Source of the DNA: an uncultured bacterium
GTDB taxonomy: Bacteria; Bacteroidota; Bacteroidia; Bacteroidales; Bacteroidaceae
DNA length: 64,000 nt
Assembly (NCBI GenBank): GCA_905216025.1
Contig: CAJMSE010000001.1
Location: 62,001 to 126,000 of the forward strand
Direction of reading: 5' to 3'
The notes beneath the pieces are model-generated. The model made no database searches. It was given only the letters and a program-made list of their open reading frames with translations, and had not been told where the DNA came from. Both the position numbers and the translations under genes were made by a program. Positions 59,357 to 64,000 of this stretch are shown in pieces; the first letter of the stretch is position 1; each line of letters begins with the position of its first letter.

Positions 59357-60340
59357 TCAGAAGTTTATATTCTTGAATATTCCACCTGTCCGTCTTTTTA
59401 TTATTCTCCAAACGCTTTGTATATATAAAATAAAACGAGCTAATATAGGCATGTTGAGAACGACAAAGAAATAACATGTTTTTTCTACAATACCATACGG
59501 GCATTGCATAATGTCTGATATACTATATCCTTTTGAAAGGATTTCTTTATTACATAACATCTTTTTCTTCCATAGTAACAAATCAAACTGCATTTTTGTT
59601 CTTTTAACTATATATTTTAATTCCGACGGCATAAGATTCTCCAGAAATGCATGATATTTGTACGTCGTCAATATGATTTGCGGTGTCAGAGAATGAGTTA
59701 TGGATTCTGAGTTTCCTTGAAAATAAAAGTAGAAAGCTTTGTTCAAATAGGATATTTTTATTTCTTTATGCCGAAACAGCTGAACCCATATCAACACATC
59801 TTCGCAAAAATTCACATTTGGAATAAAATGAAGACCATATTTTGTATAACAAGTCTGTTTTACAAGTTTGTTCCACAGGCTACCATGCAGTCCATGAAAC
59901 ATATCACATAAAACAGACTCGGCCGTCAACAGTGATGGCCTCTGACTTACATACCTACAGTCATTTACATTGGCCAGATAATAATCACATATTATGACAT
60001 CAGCATCTGTTTCTTTTGCCTTTGTATATAATTCCTTCAACATTTCCGAACTTACCCAATCGTCAGGATCTGCATGGATAACGTATTCTCCTTTAACTGC
60101 ATCTGTTCCTGTCTGACGGGCAGAAGCCACACCTCCGTTTTCCTTATGTAGGACCTTTATTCTTCTGTCGATAACTGCATATTCATCACATATTTTACCT
60201 GAATTATCATAACTTCCGTCATCCACAAGTATTATCTCAAAATCTGTAAACGTCTGTGCTAAAAGACTGTCTATGCAGCGATGTATATATTTCTCGACAT
60301 TATAAACCGGAACTATAACTGATATTTTAGGTGTATTCAT
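59357..60340 (-). CDS. Family 2 glycosyltransferase
   Basis: 327 residues from the ATG at 60340 (MNTPKISVIVPVYNVEKYIH). ILVDDGSYDNSGKICDEY, ENGGVASARQTGTDAVKGE and the DxD-type IHADPDDWVS give the GT2 fold. The next start upstream (60385) lies inside the flippase gene. C-terminal region is helical and basic. Confidence 0.92.
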   Translation of the reverse strand: MNTPKISVIVPVYNVEKYIHRCIDSLLAQTFTDFEIILVDDGSYDNSGKICDEYAVIDRRIKVLHKENGGVASARQTGTDAVKGEYVIHADPDDWVSSEMLKELYTKAKETDADVIICDYYLANVNDCRYVSQRPSLLTAESVLCDMFHGLHGSLWNKLVKQTCYTKYGLHFIPNVNFCEDVLIWVQLFRHKEIKISYLNKAFYFYFQGNSESITHSLTPQIILTTYKYHAFLENLMPSELKYIVKRTKMQFDLLLWKKKMLCNKEILSKGYSISDIMQCPYGIVEKTCYFFVVLNMPILARFILYIQSVWRIIKRRTGGIFKNINF

Positions 60341-60356
60341 TAATAAATCTCCTATT

Positions 60357-61898
60357 TTATAATCCTTTAATCCTGTCAATAGCAATACCCACCTTCTCTC
60401 TTATAAACTTCTTTTCTTTATCAGTGCATCCAATTACATATATTACACTCATGGTCATAATAACGCAAATTGCACATATAATGAAGAATGAAAAAAAGCC
60501 CTTATCCATATATATATAAGAAATAAAAGGTATTGGAATAGAACATATAACGACTTTTAATATAGGTTTTATTACTTCATTTACATACGACATGATACTC
60601 ATCTGAATCATTGGGAGGACTATTTTCAAACGTACTATCTGTGTAAAAAATTCCACAACAAGATGCACAACAAACACTATTTCCGGCTGTGCATTAAAGA
60701 AATTCAATAAAATATAGGCTATAGGTACTATTGAAAGAAGCATAGAGCCTTCTATCAATTGAAATCTTTTCAATTTTCCAGTTGCATGAACAGATGTTAA
60801 GATTGGATTTATTAAAGTATAAAATAACCCTATCACCAAAATCAAGCGTAAAAAACTAATAGTATATTCCGGTACATTCCCCAACCACAACTGGAGCACC
60901 ACCTCTGCTTCCAAAGACAATGGAAGTATTATAAAAAATAGTATGTAAAAGGAGAATTTTGAACTTCGCTTTATTAATTTGTGCATATTGTCAAACTCCC
61001 TTTGAGCATAGCATTTCGTTATTTGCGGATTGACTGCCATTTGAAAGTTAGTACAAAACTGTTGGCAGATATTCTGTACCTGTACCGCTATTCCACGGGC
61101 TGCATTGACAACAGGGCCAAAAAATATGTTCAAAAGAATATTCAAACCTTGAGTATACCCCATTACAGCAAGATTACCATTCATTGTCCATCCCGCATAA
61201 CAAAGAATCTCATTAAACTGATTTTTATCTATTTTAGGCTTTATCCTTGTTTCTTCAAAATGCCGTATGCAATATATTCCATAAATAAGGCGATCATTCA
61301 GCTGAATGCCCAAAAACAAAAAAGCATAAGTTATTAGTTTATCAAAAGGAACAATCATCAATAAAAACACAATCAATAGTTTTAATAGTGCATCGACTAA
61401 AGATATATATGCGAAAGCAGACATCTTTTCATGTGCTATTATTGTTGCATTATATGGCACACAGCTAACAGCCAGCATTGATGAAAATATAGAAAACTGA
61501 TATACCCAAAAGGCGGCTGTTTCACGCTCGGCTGGTATTTGTATTTGTGTTGTCATAAACCAAAGTCCTATGGTTTCTCCTATGACCAAGACTATTCCTG
61601 CCAAAACTAAATGAATACATAAAATATTTCCAAATGTGTTTTTAAGTGTCTTCATGTCGCCTCTTCCTAACTCAAAAGTAATAAAACGTGAAGACGCGCC
61701 TCCTAAAGAGCTGGTAAAAAAGCCCAACATTGTGATAACACCCCCGACAACATTATTTATACCATAGTCTTCAATCCCTAATACGCGAAGAATTATTCTT
61801 GACGTATAAAGACTTATTGCAAGCATTAACAACATCCTTATATACAAAAGGATTGTGTTTTTTGCTATACGTTTATTGTTTGCAGAAGTCACTTTCAT
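60357..61898 (-). CDS. Wzx-type oligosaccharide flippase
   Basis: 513 residues and 12-14 membrane helices of the MOP/Wzx superfamily: RIAKNTILLYIRMLLMLAIS, LYTSRIILRVLGIEDYGINN, VVGGVITMLGFF. It flips undecaprenyl-linked repeat units across the membrane. First sugar-cluster gene after the UpxY and toxin-antitoxin genes. Confidence 0.93.
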   Translation of the reverse strand: MKVTSANNKRIAKNTILLYIRMLLMLAISLYTSRIILRVLGIEDYGINNVVGGVITMLGFFTSSLGGASSRFITFELGRGDMKTLKNTFGNILCIHLVLAGIVLVIGETIGLWFMTTQIQIPAERETAAFWVYQFSIFSSMLAVSCVPYNATIIAHEKMSAFAYISLVDALLKLLIVFLLMIVPFDKLITYAFLFLGIQLNDRLIYGIYCIRHFEETRIKPKIDKNQFNEILCYAGWTMNGNLAVMGYTQGLNILLNIFFGPVVNAARGIAVQVQNICQQFCTNFQMAVNPQITKCYAQREFDNMHKLIKRSSKFSFYILFFIILPLSLEAEVVLQLWLGNVPEYTISFLRLILVIGLFYTLINPILTSVHATGKLKRFQLIEGSMLLSIVPIAYILLNFFNAQPEIVFVVHLVVEFFTQIVRLKIVLPMIQMSIMSYVNEVIKPILKVVICSIPIPFISYIYMDKGFFSFFIICAICVIMTMSVIYVIGCTDKEKKFIREKVGIAIDRIKGL

Positions 61899-62140
61899 GC
61901 GTAAACATATTTACATACCATTATTTATAATATCTAAATATAACTTCTTCAGTCATCAGATAAGGAATAAAACAGAAAAGTAACTTTGCCATTGTGAGCA
62001 AAAACAGGAAGGAAGAAAGGAAAGCGTAAAGCCTATTAGGAAAAGAACACAGACTATGTGAACTTTTACAGTAAAACAACTAAAAAGTGTGAAGTAAAAT
62101 CAGGCATAGTCAAATCCTATCACTTAGCATTAGAAACAGG

Positions 62141-62185
62141 CCCGTTTACGCATCAAAAGTGGGCCACTTTTGATGCGTAAACGGG
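62141..62185. repeat. 45-base palindrome, 22-bp arms
   Basis: CCCGTTTACGCATCAAAAGT plus GG pairs exactly with CC plus ACTTTTGATGCGTAAACGGG around one central G. It shares the word ATCAAAAGTG with the dispersed 44-base repeats. Confidence 0.85.
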
Positions 62186-62341
62186 TCGGTTCTGATTTAA
62201 AACCAAATCATCCGTTTTCTTTAAACAATCACTATATATATTCACGTAAGGCTATAACATGTAAGCAAACAAACGTTATATGCTTACAGTTTTTTCTAAT
62301 AAAAATCAATCGCGGTAAAATCGCTGTTTACTTCATACCTT

Positions 62342-62395
62342 CTATATCCGTGCATGTGGTATGGAGTTCGGCGTGATGGCGACTATATCATTAAT
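62342..62395 (-). pseudogene. Fragment resembling the 3' end of upxY
   Basis: On the minus strand the 18 codons before the stop at 62342 read KINDIVAITPNSIPHARI. The end of the intact UpxY (63159) reads AAITLNSIPCTWIEKI. About 36 of 49 bases match by eye. No start is present. Best explained as a scar of a second upxY copy. Confidence 0.5.
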
Positions 62396-62468
62396 CTTTC
62401 ATATACCCCAAATTGAGCCCCATGGAGTTTATGAAAGAATCCGATAGATAATACGTCACAATAGAATG

Positions 62469-62810
62469 TTACTTTTTCAAATTGTTAATAAGAGACGATA
62501 TATAACTATCTGAAACATTAGAAATCTTTGACTTATCATAGATTGACAACAAAGTTATTGTTACTTCATTGTCAGATTCTTTATTCACATTATATGTAAG
62601 GACTCGGGCCCCACCACTTTTACCTTTTCCCTTTGAGGTTATTGTCATTCTGACCTTTCTAACGCCATCTCCTAAAGGAATACCAAGAAACGGATTCGCT
62701 TCAAGTTCGTCTAACAATGAAAAATAATCATGCTCAAAAGAAGCATATTTCTTTCTCAGTGGCTTTGCCAACCTGATAAATTCGGGAAGCAAATTTATTG
62801 TTACTTTCAT
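62469..62810 (-). CDS. RelE-like toxin of a type II toxin-antitoxin pair
   Basis: 113 residues: VTINLLPEFIRLAKPLRKKY, then NPFLGIPLGDGVRKVRMTIT, GKGKSGGARVLTYNV, and a C-terminal VTITLLSIYDKSKISNVSD. The pattern fits RelE/HigB-like mRNA interferases. TAATG overlap with the antitoxin gene upstream. Inserted between upxY and the sugar genes. Confidence 0.75.
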   Translation of the reverse strand: MKVTINLLPEFIRLAKPLRKKYASFEHDYFSLLDELEANPFLGIPLGDGVRKVRMTITSKGKGKSGGARVLTYNVNKESDNEVTITLLSIYDKSKISNVSDSYISSLINNLKK

Positions 62811-63061
62811 TATTCATCCATTAGCCGGAACAAATCTCTTGCATCCGGCAGTTTTTTGTCTGATGTCTTTGCTTCTTTTAATTCGTCAAATGCACGACAG
62901 AGGCTTTTGCGGACATATTCCTGTTGTTGATTAGTCTCTCTTGACTTATTGGCTTCAACCATACGATGATACAGCGCATCCCTGACACTTTGTGTCTGCC
63001 CTTGTATCAACGTCCACAAAGCGTCAACAGAACTGATATTGGATGAATATGAATCTGCCAT
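62810..63061 (-). CDS. Putative antitoxin of the RelE-like pair
   Basis: 83 residues, mostly helical and charged: LWTLIQGQTQSVRDALYHRM, then a disordered-looking C-terminus with KKLPDARDLFRLMDE. No known DNA-binding motif is clear. Named from position and overlap with the toxin. Promoter at 63082-63089. Confidence 0.65.
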   Translation of the reverse strand: MADSYSSNISSVDALWTLIQGQTQSVRDALYHRMVEANKSRETNQQQEYVRKSLCRAFDELKEAKTSDKKLPDARDLFRLMDE

Positions 63062-63081
63062 AATAATTGTTTTTTATTCCG

Positions 63082-63089
63082 CAAAGATA
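63082..63089 (-). promoter_or_regulatory. -7 promoter element for the toxin-antitoxin pair in the capsule locus
   Basis: The minus strand reads TATCTTTG, 21 bases before the antitoxin start. The pair can be expressed without the capsule promoter. Confidence 0.6.
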
Positions 63090-63158
63090 CGTATTTTTTC
63101 TATTGCACAAAAAACTTTTAACAGGAAATGTGACGATATTTATTTGAGGAAGCTCTTT

Positions 63159-63773
63159 TTAAATCTTCTCTATCCATGTACAAGGGATGGAGTTAAGGGT
63201 GATGGCTGCTATACCGGGAATAAGGACCACCACCTGACGGTTCTTCCCGATGCGTTTTATCACGCCTTCAACACCGGCAAAGTTGCCGTCGATGATGCGT
63301 ACGCGCTGGCCTGGCTTGTCGAGGTATGGGTCGTAGCGGAGATAGCGCACGCGGTCGTTGTCCACCATGCGGCTGACACTGATAAAATCATTCATCTGAC
63401 GGTCGGGGACCGTCATCACTTCATGGCGGTCACGGGTCAATATGCCGGTACGGGTCATGTAGCGAAGAGGCTGGAGGATTTCGTCGTTGTATTTCAGACG
63501 GGTGAGATTATAACGTTCTGCGCGTACGAAGATAAGGTTGCTCACTGCCGGAACAAGCATCCGGACGCGGTCGCCGCCACGGATGACGATATCATATTTC
63601 ATCGGGAGATAGTTCTCTATTCCGAGTTCGTCGAGGCGGGCCTTCACGCGAAGCTCACGGTTATACGTCACGCGCATGGGATACCAGCACGCGCCCTCGC
63701 TCTGATGAGACAATAAAAGAGGGTCACCGCCCATTGGGACAGTGGCACTTACTGCATTTATTCCATTCTCCAT
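63159..63773 (-). CDS. UpxY-family transcription antiterminator (NusG paralogue)
   Basis: 204 residues from the ATG at 63773 (a GTG lies two codons earlier). The NusG N-terminal domain has CWYPMRVTYNRELRVKARLD, ENYLPMKYDIV and VSNLIFVRAERYNLTRLKY. The KOW domain has KPGQRVRIIDGNFAGVEGVI. In Bacteroides such proteins head capsule operons and let RNA polymerase pass early terminators of their own locus. Promoter at 63848-63855. No UpxZ-type inhibitor gene follows. Confidence 0.92.
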   Translation of the reverse strand: MENGINAVSATVPMGGDPLLLSHQSEGACWYPMRVTYNRELRVKARLDELGIENYLPMKYDIVIRGGDRVRMLVPAVSNLIFVRAERYNLTRLKYNDEILQPLRYMTRTGILTRDRHEVMTVPDRQMNDFISVSRMVDNDRVRYLRYDPYLDKPGQRVRIIDGNFAGVEGVIKRIGKNRQVVVLIPGIAAITLNSIPCTWIEKI

Positions 63774-63847
63774 CAGCACTGACTATCAGCAACTTTACCA
63801 GAGTATATCCTTGCCGGTTCCAAAACAGAAGCGGACAAGTGCCTGCA

Positions 63848-63855
63848 AAGGTACG
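63848..63855 (-). promoter_or_regulatory. -7 promoter element for the capsule operon
   Basis: The minus strand reads TACCTTTG followed by CAGG, 75 bases before the upxY start. The sequence shows no flanking inverted repeats of the kind used for promoter inversion in Bacteroides. Confidence 0.6.
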
Positions 63856-63913
63856 TAAAAAATTAAATAATAAAGACATTTTACGATGGAAAGATTTTCA
63901 AAATGAAAAACTT

Positions 63914-63976
63914 AGGGACATATCCCTGTATCTATCCGTACGCCTGTGGTACGGTCAAATACAAGAATATGTCCCT
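63914..63976. repeat. Extended interrupted hairpin upstream of upxY
   Basis: Outer arms AGGGACATAT (63914-63923) and ATATGTCCCT (63967-63976), middle TGTAT/ATACA, inner CCGTAC/GTACGG. It may terminate whatever lies to the right or bind a regulator. Confidence 0.65.
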
Positions 63977-64000
63977 ATAAATGTCTATATGACGATTCCT

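Larger units (their letters stand above)
61899..62468. other. Gene-poor region between the flippase and toxin-antitoxin genes
   Basis: 570 bases. It contains a plus-strand TAACTTTG (61981-61988) with no credible gene after it, a near-perfect 45-base palindrome (62141-62185), and a short stretch resembling the upxY 3' end (62342-62395). I see no clear minus-strand promoter for the flippase, consistent with read-through from upxY. Confidence 0.6.

Noticed and set aside
61981..62140. Plus-strand TAACTTTG followed by an open stretch reading KSGIVKSYHLALETG
   Set aside because: No start codon; the frame is closed by stops on both sides within 40 codons. Could be a remnant, but I cannot name it.
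1..64000. CRISPR arrays, rRNA and tRNA genes, integrase-flanked elements
   Set aside because: I read for regularly spaced direct repeats, cloverleaf-like segments and integrase or transposase motifs. Apart from the Rpn-type protein and the short tandem repeats listed, I found none. A covariance search for tRNAs would be needed to be certain.

Overview
The window looks like a chromosomal segment of a Bacteroidota bacterium, order Bacteroidales, most likely a Prevotella-type genome. The evidence is the recurrent Bacteroidetes -7 promoter element TAnnTTTG 10-60 bases before many genes, a UpxY-type NusG paralogue heading a capsule locus, a secreted esterase with a type IX-like C-terminal tail, DUF4160/DUF2442 and YafQ-type small gene pairs, a Vat/CatA-rich acetyltransferase set, and intergenic palindromes of the CGCAAAG type. 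The left 50 kb is moderately GC-rich. The right 12-15 kb is clearly AT-rich.

Layout. 1-6.6 kb: a frameshifted superfamily 1 helicase cut by the window edge, a small membrane protein, two Vat-like acetyltransferases (one fused to a GNAT domain), an Rpn-type nuclease fused by deletion to a tautomerase remnant, and ogt. 6.8-16.6 kb: a DUF389 membrane protein, a PAT-like acetyltransferase, an ECF sigma / membrane partner / periplasmic protein / secreted esterase operon, a truncated CatA-like gene, a twice-frameshifted MATE gene behind an attenuator-like leader, DUF4160/DUF2442, cupin and HxlR genes, and a porin. 16.7-34 kb: SGNH hydrolase, two AraC regulators, cyclophilin, DnaQ-like exonuclease, glutaredoxin-like and YbjQ proteins, an intact MATE pump, HU, a conserved 29-residue basic peptide, RNase G, a glycosyltransferase, two histidine-kinase/receiver proteins, an EEP phosphohydrolase, an AlaX-like editing protein, a GH13 amylase and fabD.

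34.6-42.8 kb is a run of four glutamine amidotransferase genes on one strand, glmS, purF-like, carA and carB, which feed ammonia into hexosamine, purine, pyrimidine and arginine synthesis. An outer-membrane polysaccharide exporter (Wza type) lies directly upstream. 44-47.9 kb holds uronate isomerase, asparaginase, rubrerythrin and a YafQ-type toxin-antitoxin pair.

48-63.8 kb is a capsule or exopolysaccharide locus read right to left. In order it holds the UpxY antiterminator, an inserted toxin-antitoxin pair, a Wzx flippase, glycosyltransferases, an EpsG/Wzy-like polymerase, four O-acyltransferases, a GT11 fucosyltransferase, a pyruvyltransferase and a WecG/TagA enzyme. One AAA ATPase (DUF4143) gene faces the other way.

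The most interesting observations are: identical 8-base G tracts inside two capsule acyltransferase genes, which suggest phase-variable capsule acetylation; a fragment resembling a second upxY 3' end beyond the toxin-antitoxin insert; a perfect 36-bp inverted repeat downstream of carB; the GNAT-Vat fusion; and several decaying genes whose break points can be placed to the base.
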